Notes: generated from the letters alone by a model not told the origin. DNA of 64,000 bases from Blastomyces gilchristii SLH14081 (GCF_000003855.2 NW_003101680.1:4256731-4320730); one strand, 5' to 3'. Shown: positions 47,601 through 59,830, numbered from the stretch's first letter. Program-made: numbers and translations.

Positions 47601-48933
47601 CTCTATAATTCTATGAACAATGCTGAGTCTCTTACTCTGAACTCTTACACACTTGAATAATGCAAGAGATGCATGATTCATATATAATCAGTTATTCAGG
47701 CTATGAATAACTGTATAGAATAATCTTCTAAGAGTTCTACTGACCTGAGATATTAAACAGTATCAGATGCTTTATCTGAAACTGTAATCACTGTTCTTCT
47801 ATTATCTTATGAAAGAATTATAGAAAAGATCTATTGAAATCACTTAATATCTCTGATAGAATCTGATAAGATGTAGTAATTAACTTCACTGTTAATCTAC
47901 CTGAGAGTAAGAATTGTAGAAACATTCTGGTCATTGTGAATTGACTGAGCAAAGATGTAATATTGAAATCTTGTAACAAGGTAAATGCTGAATAAGTCAC
48001 TGAAGCTTTTCTACAGAGCTCATTCTATCAGATGCATGAATTACTGAGATCTATAGTATCAGATCAGAGCTGTCAATTCATGAGCACTCTCTGAACAAGA
48101 ATCTGTCAAGTTGTCAAGATTATATGCTGTCTATCAACTGTCTATCATCTTGAGACTGATGATGCATCAGCACAGATAATTCAGATCATGAAGAATTATC
48201 TCTATAAGTTCTGCAATCACTCACAAGATGATTGATATAATCTTCTTCTACACACAGAGATTGCTATCAATGATCAAGATGCTGTTTCAACAGGTGTAAG
48301 CTTATTCTTTCTTATACACAGATATCACATAAAAGTGTTGAATCTTCTAGAGATTACACAGTTCACACTGAACTCTCACAGTCTGATTCAGATTGCTGAT
48401 AATATAGTAATAAAGCTCTGAGATGCCTGTAATTAAGCAGAGGCCTTCATAGTAACTGTGAAACAAGATCAAGAGCATTAAATCAATGTTCACTGAGACT
48501 CTGCTGAACAATATAAGATAGAAGATCTGATATGATTAAATCTTAAGAATATACAAATCACATGTTCATCTCATACACTAGATTATCATCATATCAAGTA
48601 TAAAGTGATAGAAGTTCTAGATAGTCATAACTACTGTCTTAACACATTATCAGAGATTCATAATGTATTTTATACAAGCTTGCTCTGTCATATTATCATC
48701 AATTCATTCTCTTCTCAACTGACTTCTGACTGACAGTCATCAGACATCATAGAAGAAGATAATGAGCTTGAGTGAGAGATTGAGAATATTCTTGATAAGA
48801 GACTCTGTGACTGCAGCTGATAATATCTTGTGAAATGAATCAGCTATAATCAATCAACCTGAACTCTGAGTTCTGTATTATCTAAAACAGTGATTCTTGA
48901 TCAATGAGAACTGCTTCTGAAAGAGAGAGCTAA
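47601..48933 (+). pseudogene. Gypsy-A4 integrase and chromodomain remnant
   Basis: An integrase zinc-binding region near 47640-47790, then the core with FLQSSFYQMHELLRS at about 48007-48050, HTEIAIND near 48250, the GPY-like region near 48530-48700, and the chromodomain at about 48755-48860 (EIENILDKRLCDCS then QYLVK). The purine run AAAGAGAGAGC precedes the 3' LTR. Confidence 0.85.
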
Positions 48934-49242
48934 TGTGACAGGCTGCATCTGATCAATCATATAGACTATTTTATTATACTTCACAGATTTCAATCACTTC
49001 ATTCTTGAATATGTACACTCTGATTCTTGGTCATTCTCAATCACCAATCCTCAGCCACTACAAACGCGTGTATATTCTTCCGCCTCAAAGCTCCACTGCG
49101 TACACCACCACATACGCATATAAATATCCACCTCGATCGCTGATTCTCATACTTTCTCTTTCTTTCCTTCTCTAACATTTTTATCTTTGTTATATAAGAC
49201 CTATCAATATTATACCGATCTATTCGGCGTAGGCCTCTTACA
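48934..49242 (+). repeat. Gypsy-A4 3' LTR
   Basis: 309 bp. The inner left end is mutated (TGTGACAGGCTGCATCTG). The outer right end keeps CCGATCTATTCGGCGTAGG. TSD GACAC follows. Confidence 0.92.
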
Positions 49243-49247
49243 GACAC

Positions 49248-50130
49248 AGACATTGCTTATACTGAAGATAATATCAATTTTATCTCAGATTTCTGAAATT
49301 TAGACTGTGAATCTTAAGTCTTTGATGCTGAACTATTTGTAATAGTGAAAGCTTTCAAACTTATTGAAATAAAATCTCATAAAAGAGAAAATAGTTTAAA
49401 AGAAATATGAAAATTCTCTGATAATCAAGCTGCTTTAACAAGACTTAGAAATAGTCAGATTCATAATAATCAAATGAATCTTGAACTGATTTTAAACTCT
49501 GTTTTGAAAATTCAAAAGAAAAGAATATTAAAACTGATAATTCATCTGTATTGAGTTTCTACTTATATGAATATTCATGACAATGAATTGACTGATTCAG
49601 CTGTAAAAAAGAGTTCAGAATTAAGCAGATCTATTTAAAAAACAGTGTTCTGATCTTTCATAAAGAGAAAGATAAAAGAATCTTGTTTAAACAAGTGAAA
49701 TAAAAGCTGACAGAAACAAAAGAAGAGTATACATTATTCAAGATTTGAGATAAAATCAAAGTGAAAATCCTGTTCAATTAAATGTAAAAAGAAAATATTC
49801 TCATCTATAATTCAGCTGAAACTAGAATATGATTATTTCAAATTCTATATACAAAGATTTAATGATAGATTTGATTCAACAGAGTGCTTATTCTGCAATG
49901 TGAATGAAAATCCTGAGTATATTATAATGCATTGTGCATTATACAATAGTCTCAGAGTCAGATTAAAGAAGAAGTATGATTTAAATTAATTAAATATACG
50001 GTTCTTATTCTCAACTGAGACAGGAATTAAATACTTAATAGACTTTCTATCAGAAACTCAAGCAGCTGTAAGAAAATGACTGAATTCAGAAGTATCTGAA
50101 TATGAAGAGGTGGAAATTAATTAGATATAG
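49248..50130 (+). pseudogene. LINE-d ORF2, last part (RNase H and C-terminal knuckle)
   Basis: It resumes after A4. RNase H blocks are readable: DAELFVIVKAFK near 49325, FSDNQAALTRL near 49420 (DSQ now DNQ), then a degraded HWVPAHMNIHGNELAD near 49540-49600. The C-terminal Cys/His motif is near 49885-49935. ORF2 ends at TAG 50128-50130, followed by the 3' UTR and tail to 50504. Confidence 0.85.
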
Positions 50131-50518
50131 TCTGTTAAAACAGCTATACACTATCTTTTAATAACTTTATTTTGTTATAGTCTCTCTTTACTGTACTTGT
50201 TTCTTTCTGTTCTTTTCTATCTATCTATTTAATGTGTCTATCTTTAAGACTATATTCTCTTTTTCTTTGTCATGATATTTTCAAATGATTTCAAAGTATC
50301 AGAAGGTGTTAAAATACTGCAATTTGTAAACAGTTTTTGTATTCTGAGCTGGAATTTTCTGATTTTGCATATCTGAAATTGATAAATGTATAATAGTTGA
50401 CTCTATAGATAGAGGAAAAACCCTGAGAATTAAAGGTTCTCAGATAGATGTCATAGTCTCTGACTGCATACATCTATAATTGAAGAATAATAATAATAAT
50501 AATAATGTAAGCTCAGAT

Positions 50519-51573
50519 CATTCTTAGTTATTTTCATTGATATATTCATGAAATAATATATTCTTCTCTTCTAAATGTGATGAGTTTTGAAACAGAATTC
50601 TTAGAAAAACTTGTCACTTTTTCTCAAAAGAGTTTGCTGTATATGATTCATTCTAAAATTCATATTTTAAGATTGAAAGCTTTGCTACACTTCTTGTTTT
50701 AGTATAGTTAAAGGCTTTAAAAACTTTCTTTTCTTATACTTCTTTAAGAAATTTGTTTCAGCAGTCTGTTTTAACTCTTTTAATATCTCAAAAATATTCA
50801 TTTCAGATAGCTTTATACTCTTTATCAGATATTAAGTTATTCTTTCAATCTCTCTTAGCAGTGACTATTTATTTTCTTTTAGAAGTGATATTCTTATTTC
50901 ATTAAGATTTGAAATACTCACAAGACTTTTTCTTCGAAATATTTTCTCTAATACTTGTTAGAAGAATAAATGTAATCAGCTTTACTCTATTCTTAAGTAT
51001 TTCATTTGAGATATCTTGACTCTGATTTCAATAGAGCTTACTCTGCTTTTCAGATTTCAGCTGTTTTACACTTTCTTTAACTACTTTTCAATCAGCTTTT
51101 TCAAAGTTATACTGATTAGAGAGAAGATGATTTTCACATCTTTATTTTTCACTCAGTTAAATATTAAATTAAATGATCTCATGATCTGATTCTGAGATTG
51201 TATTCAAATTAATAAATCAGTTTATAAGTCTTTTTTCAATTAGATTTTATGACATGAAAGTTAGATCTATAATATATTTCTGTTTCATATTTTTTCTAAA
51301 GAATGTTTGTTGATCAGACTTGTTAACTAAATCTATTAAATACTCAAAAGTTCATTCAATCAGTTTATCTACTTTGACTGCTCTTCAGCATTCTGAGTTT
51401 CATCAGAGATAATATGCATTGAAGTCTTCTATAATTATAGAGTTTTTTAAGAGAATTATATTCAAAAATTCTTCATTAATTGTTCAGATATTGTTATTTT
51501 CTTTCAATAACTTTTCATTATAGATATTTATGAGTTGAATAGTATCAAACTCATTCTCTTTATCCATAATATC
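50519..51573 (-). pseudogene. LINE-e ORF2 piece (endonuclease to RT)
   Basis: On the - strand this matches LINE-d 40335-41400: the endonuclease C-terminal half (degraded DFNAYYL near 51405-51425 and DLTF near 51265), then the linker leading into RT. It is very AT-rich with frequent stops. Confidence 0.8.
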
Positions 51574-53510
51574 ATTATTATTATTATTATTCTTCAATTA
51601 TCGATTTTCCTATATCTCTAAAGTCAACTATTATACATTTACCAATTTCAGATATGTAAAATCAGAAAATTCCAGCTCAGAATATAAAAAGAGTTTACAA
51701 ATTGCAGTATTTTAACACCTTCTGATACTTTGAAACCATTTGACAATATCATGACAAAAGAAAAGAGAACACAGTCTTAAAGATAGACACATTAAATAGA
51801 TAGATAGAAAAGAATAGAAAGGAAAAAGTAAAGTAAAGAGAGACTGTAATAAAACAAATTATTAAAAGATAGTATATAGATGTTTTAACAGACTATATAT
51901 GATCAATTTCCTTCTCTTCATATTCAGATATTTCTGAATTTAGCTATTTTCTTATAGCTGCTTGAGTTTCTGATAGAAAGTCTATTAAGTATTTAATTTC
52001 TATCTCAGTTGAGAATAAGAATCTTATATTTAATTGATTTAGATTATACTTCTCTTTCAATCTGACTCTGGAACTATTGTATAATGCACAGTGCATTACA
52101 ATATACTCAGAATTCTCATTTGCATTGCAGAATGAGCATTCTATTGAATTAAATCTATCATCAAATCTTTGTATATAAGATTTAAAATAGCCATGTTCTA
52201 GTTTCAGCTGCATTATAGATGAGAATATTTTCTTTTTACATTTAATTGAACAAGATTTTCACTTGAGTTTTGTTTCAAATATTGAATAATATATACTCTT
52301 CTTTTATTTCTGTCAGCTTTTATTTCACTTATCTAAATAAAACTCTTTTATCTTTCTCTTTATAAAAGATCAGGACATAATTTTTTGAATAGATCTGCTT
52401 AATTCTGAACTCTTTTTTACAGCTGAATCAGCCGATTCATTGTCATGAATATTTATATAGACAGGAACTCAGTGCAGATAAATTATCAGTTTTAATATTC
52501 TTCTCTTTTGAATTTTCAAAACAGAGTTTAAGATCAGTTCAAGATTCATTTGATTATTATGAATCTGACTATTTCTAAGTCTTTTTAAAGCAGCTTGACT
52601 ATCAGAGAATATTCATACCTCTTTCAAACTATTTTCTCTTTTATGAAATTTTATTTCAATGAGTTTAAAAGCTTTTACTATTATAAATAGTTCAGTATCA
52701 AAGACTTCAGATTCACAGTCTAAATTTCAGAAATCTGAGATAATATTGATATTATCTTCAGTATAAGCAATGTCTGCATCTAATCTGTTCAAATTCTCAT
52801 TTTTTAAGTCATATGAGTAAATCAGAATAGAGTCTTTTATATTAATTATAGAGATCTTCTTCAAATACTGTTCATATTCTCTCTCTTTAGATAGTTTACT
52901 GATTTGTAAGTCTATGAGAGATTCAAGCTTTTGTCTTAAGAGAGATATCTTCTCATGATCAACTTTCTCAATATTTAATGAAGAAAATTGATTTTTAATC
53001 AGTGAATATAGTCTGTATAGTTGAGAGAGTATTTTCTTTGAAGAATTATTTTCATTTCAATCAAGAAATCTATTTCAATCCAGTTCATTTCCAGAGTTAA
53101 TTAGTGGAAATGAAGAAGAGACTCTTTCTCTGATTATATAATTTGAGCTCATCTTTATAACTCTCACAGCATAGTTCATACAGACCTTTTCAAATCTAAT
53201 AGCAGAAGAATTAACTGAGAAAAGAACTGCTGATTAATTTCATTTCTGATTCTAAAAATGAGATTCAAGTTTAGCTTGTTTCTCTGCAAGATGTCCTGCT
53301 TTGAGACTGTGAGAATAAGTCTTCTATTTCTGAAGATTTGAAAGTTTTTCTCTTTTTGCATTTTTTTTTTCACTTTTCTATGAATAGAAGTATGAGCAGT
53401 ATTCTTCTCAGTTTTCTCAGGATTTTGAGCAGGTTTTGAGACAGCAGGTTTAGAGACAGCAGATTCAGCTGCTTGAGCATATGTTTTCTTCTGATTTAAA
53501 GAAGAAAAAC
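51574..53510 (-). mobile_element. LINE-f, rearranged LINE copy
   Basis: It has an (ATT)n tail at 51574, then 3' UTR and the C-terminal part of ORF2 (open 51944-52213 includes the CX2C...HC motif), RNase H near 52430-52840 and the post-RT region to about 53209. There the sequence jumps to ORF1 sequence (LINE-d equivalents about 39030 down to 38735) until about 53510. The jump is either an internal deletion of about 3.6 kb or two abutting copies. No target duplication could be found. Confidence 0.75.
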
Positions 53511-53928
53511 CTCACTTCTAAAAGAGAGAGACTAATGTGATAAGCTGTACTCAATTATATAAGCCTATTTTATTACACTTCATAGATTTCTGCTGAAAGC
53601 TCTGATTCTCAGTTACTAATTCTCAGTTAAAGAACTTATGAAGTTTCTATTCTTCTATCTCAATACTTTATTTTATATGTGTATAAATATCTGCTCTAAT
53701 TACTGATTCTCATACTTTCTCTTTTATTTTTCTTCTCTAATGTTTTTCACTTTTGTTATATAAGATCTATATCTTAATACTAATCTATTCAGTGTCCGCC
53801 TCTATAAATATCTGCTCTGATTACTGATTCTCGTACTTTCTCTTTTATTTTCCTTTTCTAACATTTTTTACTTTTGTTATATAATATCTATATCTTAATA
53901 TCAATCTATTTAATATAGGCTTCTTACA
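53511..53928 (+). repeat. Gypsy-A5: last 25 internal bases and 3' LTR
   Basis: The purine-rich internal end (AAAGAGAGAGACTAA) precedes an LTR at 53536-53928. The LTR contains a 121-bp tandem duplication (53682-53802 and 53803-53928) covering the TATAAATA box, the putative R start and the terminus. The first copy still reads CAGTGTCCGCCTC at its end. The remainder of A5 is absent; the left junction is with LINE-f sequence. Confidence 0.8.
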
Positions 53929-54506
53929 GAAAATTATATTTAAAAACTCAATTTAAAGTGTTTATACATAATAAATTTTTTTTATAGAAAGATGACTTAA
54001 TTCTATATATTTAAAAATATTCTTTATTAAAATTAATTAATTGACCGATTTTAAAAGTTTCTTTATTTCAAATATAAAAAGTAATATTTTATAAATAAAT
54101 AATGAGTTCTCTGAAACTTCTTTTACAGAAATTATTTATAATTTAAATAATTATTTCTGAGTTTCTACAGTAAAGTTTACAGAGATTAAAATATATAAGT
54201 TTTTAATTTTTTCAATTATAATAGATAGTTACTGATTGACAGAGCTTGAAATATAAGAATAAATACTCACAGATAATTATTCAGAAATTCACAGCTTAAT
54301 ATAATATAGTGATAATTATTAAAAGTATTTCCAGTAGAAAGATAAATATAAAAATTAAATATATAATAGTATTCAAGCTCAGTTATGAATAGTAATTACA
54401 AAATTCAGTTTATATAATTATATGTAATCAAGAGCTGCTAACTCTATTTATTATATAAGAGATAGAAATAAAGGTAAAGAATTCATGAGAAATAAAATTT
54501 CTTACA
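53929..54506 (-). mobile_element. Gypsy-C3 fragment: 5' LTR and start of gag
   Basis: The LTR is 54252-54506 (- strand, TGTAAGAAATTTTATTTC to TATTCTTATA, about 255 bp). The adjoining internal sequence matches the first 330 bp of C1 gag (TTTCAAGCTCTGTCA at 54251-54237 reversed). This is the most AT-rich and most degraded C copy here, with essentially one CpG. It is cut on the left by the A5 LTR. Confidence 0.8.
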
Positions 54507-54638
54507 AAAGCAGACACTTATAGAGATTTTAAAAAGATTTATAAAAAAATTAATAGTGATTTTAAAACACTGTAAAAGCTCTATACAACTTTTTAAAAAT
54601 AGTAATAAGTATTACACATCAGTCTTTCTGATGAAATT
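54507..54638. other. Unassigned AT-rich segment
   Basis: About 130 bp between the C3 LTR and the A6 LTR. I could not match it to any element in the window. It may be old host sequence or an unrecognised repeat. Confidence 0.4.
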
Positions 54639-54940
54639 TGTAAGAGGTCTACGTCGAATAGATGAGTATAATATTGATAGATCTTATATAACAAAGATAA
54701 AAACATTAGAGAAGGAAAGAAAGAGAAAGTGTGAGAATCAGTGATCAAGGTGAATATTTATACGTGTATGTGATGGCATACATGGTGGAGCTTTGAGGTG
54801 GAAGAATATACACGCATTTGTAGCAGCTGAGAATCAGTGATCAAGAATGACTGAGAATCAGAGTGTACACATTTGAGAATGAAGTGATTGAAATCTGTGA
54901 AGTGTAATAAAATAGTCTATATGATTGATCAGGCGCAGCC

Positions 54941-55049
54941 TCTTGAAGGATAACGTTGTTGTGTTGTGTTGTAATCTAACTACACGAGTTACACTAAATG
55001 AATAGGTTGGGGTGGCACGTGACTAGGGTAGGTGTAGTAATCACCAACA
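54941..55049 (-). repeat. Copia 3' LTR
   Basis: 109 bp. It differs from 60044-60152 at about seven positions, all transitions. The purine tract GCAAGGGAGGG precedes it on the - strand (55050-55060) and is the plus-strand primer site. Confidence 0.92.
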
Positions 55050-55199
55050 CCCTCCCTTGCTACACTGTGGCCTATAATAAGCTGCCACCCGGGGCCTCTC
55101 TCATCCTCAAATCTTTCAAAAATGCAATAATAATTAATTACATGAATCAGACCCTGATTTCCTCATTAGGAAAGGCGTCTGTACAGCAATAACTGTAAA

Positions 55200-57000
55200 A
55201 ATCAAGAAATACATGCAAAATTCATTGATCTGCTGTATTATTATTATCATTCAATCATTCCTTTCTGATCTCTTTCAAATCAATTCTTTTGACAAAATCT
55301 TCAAACACAGGCTTCACCAGTGACTTGGTGAGCCTGTCAGCTATGTTCACTGTAGAATCAACATATTTCATCATGATTTTCCCTTTTTCAACCAAGTTGT
55401 GAAGAATATGATATCTAATCTTGATATAGCACAATCTTCATGTTAAGAATTCCTTCTTTGCTAGATCAATTGCTCTCTTATTGTCAACTTGTAGATGTGA
55501 GCATATTTTCACTTTTTCATCATTCATCAACTCAGTATCATATAACATATTATTCAATCAGATTATCTCACAAGCTGTCTTACTAGCTGCAATATATTCA
55601 GCTTCTGTGATTGATTTGATAATAGATGTCTGTCTCTGTGACTGCCATGAGATCAGTGACCTGTTAATCAATATAACATAGCTGATAGTCAATTTGTATT
55701 GAGGATCTGTTCTCACTCAGTCTGAATCACAGTATATCACAGAACTCAGGCCATCTTCTATCTCCTTCTTATACAATATGCCATGATTTTTCATCTTCTT
55801 GATATAACATAGGACATGCTTCAACGCTGTCCAACATGCTTTGTGTGAATGTGAGTTAAAATGTGAGAGATAGTTGACTGCAAATGCCAGGTCTGGCTGA
55901 CTGCTTGAGACTAAATACTGCAATGATCTCAATTCTTGATGATATCTTGTAGCTGTAAAGTCATTATTTAATTCATCATTCTCATCAGGTGAAAATTCCA
56001 GTTGTATGCCTGTTATCATAGAGGTTCTCACAGGATTCATCTTATTCATGCTGAAATCTTCAAGAATCTCCTCAATATAACAGCTCTGTGTAACCACTAG
56101 ATCATCATTTTCTCTGGCATTTGATCTTCATCTCAAGATATGACTTGATCTCTTTGACATTCTTTGTCTCAAATCTCTTTATGATCTCTCTTAATACTCA
56201 GTCTAATTACTGTTCTTGAGATTCTGTCACCTGACAATCATTGACATGCAATGTCAGATAGATCTTGTGAACAGAATAATATAGAAATTCATCATCATAA
56301 GGTGATATCTTGAATCTCAATGTAATGAGATGTTTCATTGCTAGGAAATATCATACTCTCACAGCTTGCTTCATTTCATATAGACTCTGATGAAGTAGTC
56401 TCATCAAGCCCTCTCTGCTATGCTTAACACCTGTGAGCAGTTGTATATAGATCATCTCATTCTGTGGTAGTATGTCATTCAAAAACATGGATATATAGTC
56501 AATCAATTTGACCTTTCATTCTTTGGCAGTTGATATAGTAAATAGACTGTGTGATGTAGGCCCTGATATCACTGCAGCATATAATCTCATATAATAAATA
56601 CCCTGCTGTTGCAAGAACTCTCTAATCACTCAGTGAGCTCTAAAGCAGATGATTTCTCTCTTATGAATTTCTGATTATATACTCATTTGTCTGTAAGGAT
56701 ATCATTTCTGAGCCTTCTCAATGATAATATATATCTTCTTCTATTCAAATATCTTAATCTCCTTTTCATTGTCTCATGTCAATAGTCTCAGTCTGAGCTT
56801 CTCTTGACTTTCATCAGTGTAGTTGATTGATCTGTCAGAATACTTAGAACAGAATCATTCTCATTAACAGAATCTTCAGACTCTTCATTCATGACAAGCT
56901 GTGTCTCATCATCTAGAAGATAGGTTGAATGAATTGTACTCTCTAAGTCCTCATTAACAATCATCTTCAAAACATCTGACTTTTTCTTTACAAGTCTTCT
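55200..57000 (-). pseudogene. Copia reverse transcriptase and RNase H remnant
   Basis: The RT palm includes KIYLTLHVNDCQVTE at about 56228-56275, where VND stands for the catalytic VDD (GAT to AAT at a former CpG). The open segment 55717-56097 contains the conserved YIEEILEDF, TRYHQELRSLQYLVSSSQPD and CWTALKHVLCYIK blocks and ends in the RNase H Asp (YCDSD). Further RNase H pieces are ISWQSQRQTSIIKSITEAEY near 55570-55635 and IADRLTKSL near 55320-55350. Frame breaks and Trp-to-stop changes are present. Confidence 0.85.
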
Positions 57001-58242
57001 TAGAAGGCAGTGTTGTCATCTCTCTCTGGCATTCAGAATGTCCAATTCATTAGGTAATTCATTGAATTCTCTCACTGTATTTACAGGTGTATTTGCACTC
57101 ATGTCAAGAGCTTCATCAAATATGATATCTCATGCAATCTCAAGATGACATGCAACAGGATCCCACACACGATATTGGTGTAATTCTTGATATTCAACCA
57201 GCTGTTATTTCCTGCTGTCAGTTCTATTCATGAGCTTATTCAACACTTTCAAATCCTTCTTGTAGACCTTGCACCCCCATCTCTGTATTCAATGAACAGA
57301 AGGTTACACCTCAGTTCATGCTTCAAAAGATGTAAGTGATGTTTCTTTCTTGTATTCAAATATCTTCATTGATGTTGAGAATGTGTTGATCATCATGACT
57401 GTGGCTTGCATTGCCTCATCTCAGAGCTCTTTCATCAGCTCACTATTAAATAGCAAGCTTCTTGTCTTCTCTGTAACTATTCAATTCACACATTCTGCTG
57501 GGCCATTTGATTGTGATGTATCAGATGTAGTCATTTCATATGCTATTTCTTTGCTCTGGCAGTAGATCTTAAGTTCTTGACTTTTGAACTCTTCTTCATC
57601 ATCTCAGTGTAGGGTTTCAATTCAGCATTGAGTAGTGGCCTCAATTTCATCAATAAAGGTCATTAAACACACAGTGGCCTCACTCTTTAACATTATAAGA
57701 ATAATTCATCTGTAGCATGTAGCATCATCTGTAATACTCATTCAATAATTAGCTCTCTCTTGAGTAGAAAGGTTGACTTCATCATATAGTGTGTGACTGC
57801 CATCTGCAAGGTCTATGAAGAATCTCATTGCAGATTTGATAGTTCTTATCATTGATGCAAATGTTGAATGTGTCATTTTTGTCTGTACACAGGTCTTGCA
57901 GAATGACAAAGCTCTGTCACTCTTTATTCTCATTTCTAGTCATGAATCTGCCACTATTTTTACAATATTCATGGGATTCAGATGTTCTAGCTTTTAATGT
58001 CATTGCATCATCATAAGTTCTATAATCTTTGTATCATTTCTTTCAGATAGTGTCAATATTGTGTCATCTTTCATCTGTAATGTGTTCACAGGTTCAAAAT
58101 CATCATTGAGTATAGCAAACCAGATCAAGTCTCTGTATGTAATCAGCCTTTTTATCTCATAGATATCATTCTCATTTAATCTTGCTGTAAATGAGAATAT
58201 GTGATTGAGAGACATAATCAACATAGCATGATTATTCGTGGG
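57001..58242 (-). pseudogene. Copia integrase remnant
   Basis: The GAG-pre-integrase zinc region reads H(W)KLEHLNPMNIV at about 57965-58008 and CKTC at 57889-57900. The core has the first catalytic Asp in FFIDLADGS near 57800-57830, a second ITDDA block near 57725-57745 and the SNGPAEWVNWTV block with the catalytic Glu near 57475-57515. The C-terminal part includes a WGCKVYKKDLK stretch near 57260-57290. Three Trp codons have become stops. Confidence 0.85.
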
Positions 58243-58342
58243 NNNNNNNNNNNNNNNNNNNNNNNNNNNNNNNNNNNNNNNNNNNNNNNNNNNNNNNNNN
58301 NNNNNNNNNNNNNNNNNNNNNNNNNNNNNNNNNNNNNNNNNN
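58243..58342. other. Assembly gap (100 N)
   Basis: Exactly 100 Ns, a conventional placeholder for a gap of unknown size, lying between the Copia protease and integrase. ORFs predicted across it are artefacts. Confidence 0.99.
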
Positions 58343-59830
58343 TTCATTTAACAGCATATTCACTTCTTTCACTGAACTCTTTGTATCTTCTATAGCTGCA
58401 GCAGAGACTACCATTCTGTCTGTCATTTCCAACATCACTTTCACCTTCTGAGGCTTTGCCACGACAAGATCCCTGTGGGGTGTGGCGTGGGCGCCCGATT
58501 CAGAGTCTAGGATCCAGGTATCTTTTCCTGTCTGGTCACTTGCATAGGCCTTTTCTTTGATGCAAAATACTTACTTCATAATATTGTGAACAGGAGCAGC
58601 ACCTGTATTCTTCACATCCTTGTCTTTATTCTTGTTCCTATTTGTATTGAAGTTCAAAGAATGTCTCTCAGAGTATTTCTTTCAACAGTCAGTCTGAATA
58701 TGATCAATCTTTTGACAATGATAGCAGGTCCTCGCGTCATTATCCCTACATTCAGGTTTGAATTCAGTGTTCTTGTTCTTGTCATTGTCTTTCTCTTTGT
58801 TCTTGCCTTTCTTATCCTTATCTTACACATTGTTGATAGAATTTCTAGACATATCAGTATTTGTTTCATTCACAGCAGAGAGCTGTAAAAGAATATCACA
58901 GCACAGGCTCATAAAATTATCCTCTAAGAGTTGAGTATTATCTTTGTCAATTTGATTCATTCAATTCCTTATGAATGAGGCTCAATCTCTGTTAACTCCT
59001 GTAAGCAGTCTGTTAAAAAACATGACATCTGAGATCTCATATTCTAGACAGATATAATCAGTTCTTATGATAATCAGATATTCAATGAAAGCATGATCTG
59101 AGCCTTTTAACTTAGTAGTCATGCTAATCAGTTCCTCAAACAGACAGGTTCTGCAGACAGCAGGCCTCTCAGAAAAGTTATTCTCTATGATAGTTCATAG
59201 AGCATAAGCAGACAACTTGAATTTCTTGAGTATAGTGAAATGAGCCTTGGCCTGCAGGACAATTGCAGACCACATGTAATTGTATAATCAAAGATTGCAT
59301 TCTTTTCAGAAATGTTGCATGTTCATGATGACATTCTCACCAAGATCATTATCTTTAAGAATATCATCAGTTTCAGACTGTTCTGTAGTTAAAAGAATTT
59401 CCTCTCTTCATATTGAGTAGTTAATGAATTCAGTGAGAACTATTGATCTTTTGATAAGTCTTACTTGACTTCTGAATTCTTCAAGAACTTTCATTATAAC
59501 AGATGTCTTCTCTTTTCATTGAAGATATTCTGTCAGATTCACTCTTATCTCATCACTTACAAGAGTCTCATCTCTACTGATCTTCATACACTTAATCTCA
59601 TGCTGAAGTCTTGCAATTTCAAGTCTCATGTAAGTCTTCTCACTCACAGAGCCATTGTTGTTCCAGTCACTTGAGCTCTCTGCATTGTCTGACATCTCAC
59701 TAATGATGCCTTCAACTGAGTCTTTGTATACATTGAACTTGTCAGACTGTTTCTCTGCAATGGTTTCATTCAGCTCAAATACCTCAGAGGCAGTTACTTT
59801 TCAGTTTGTTGCAGATGTTGATAAGCTCAT
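58343..59830 (-). pseudogene. Copia gag and protease remnant
   Basis: Gag probably starts at the ATG read from 59830 (MSLSTSATN). It continues through a charged region with MRLEIARLQHEIKCMKISRD, a UBN2-like middle part and a Lys/Asn-rich linker to a perfect CX2CX4HX4C knuckle CYHCQKIDHIQTDC at 58685-58726. The protease active site WILDSESGAHAT follows at about 58481-58516; its surroundings keep CpGs. Only a handful of stops interrupt more than 450 codons. Confidence 0.85.

Larger units (their letters stand above)
43086..49242 (+). mobile_element. Gypsy-A4, chromovirus LTR retrotransposon, holding MITE-3
   Basis: Two 309-bp LTRs and TSD GACAC (43081-43085 and 49243-49247) bound it. It is about 5.64 kb without the MITE. 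It has the complete family-A layout and lies in ORF2 of LINE-d. All frames are broken, but the protease is open for 97 codons. Confidence 0.93.
38256..50504 (+). mobile_element. LINE-d, apparently full-length LINE, holding Gypsy-A4
   Basis: It is flanked by ATGTAAGCTCAGAT at 38242-38255 and 50505-50518. With A4 removed it is about 6.1 kb: a 5' tandem-repeat region, ORF1 with zinc knuckles, ORF2 (endonuclease, RT, RNase H, C-terminal Cys/His), a 3' UTR and an (AAT)n tail. It is the only LINE here with a 5' end containing tandem monomers, so it defines the family. All ORFs are broken. Confidence 0.9.
38187..51573 (-). mobile_element. LINE-e, interrupted by LINE-d
   Basis: Two pieces, 38187-38255 and 50519-51573, are joined across LINE-d by the duplication ATGTAAGCTCAGAT. 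Read on the - strand they cover the endonuclease to early RT portion of ORF2 (LINE-d equivalents about 40335-41465). The left end begins inside the AAEPDS segment of RT with no tail, because the 3' half was lost at the junction with A3. The right end is interrupted by the tail of LINE-f. Confidence 0.8.

Noticed and set aside
49041..49253. Open frames inside A-family LTRs (also 54556-54744 and 23488-23703)
   Set aside because: They are read from LTR sequence that is non-coding in all copies; the similarity between them is LTR homology.
58000..58462. ORFs running through the N block
   Set aside because: The gap length is arbitrary, so frames across it have no meaning. The flanks belong to Copia protease and integrase.
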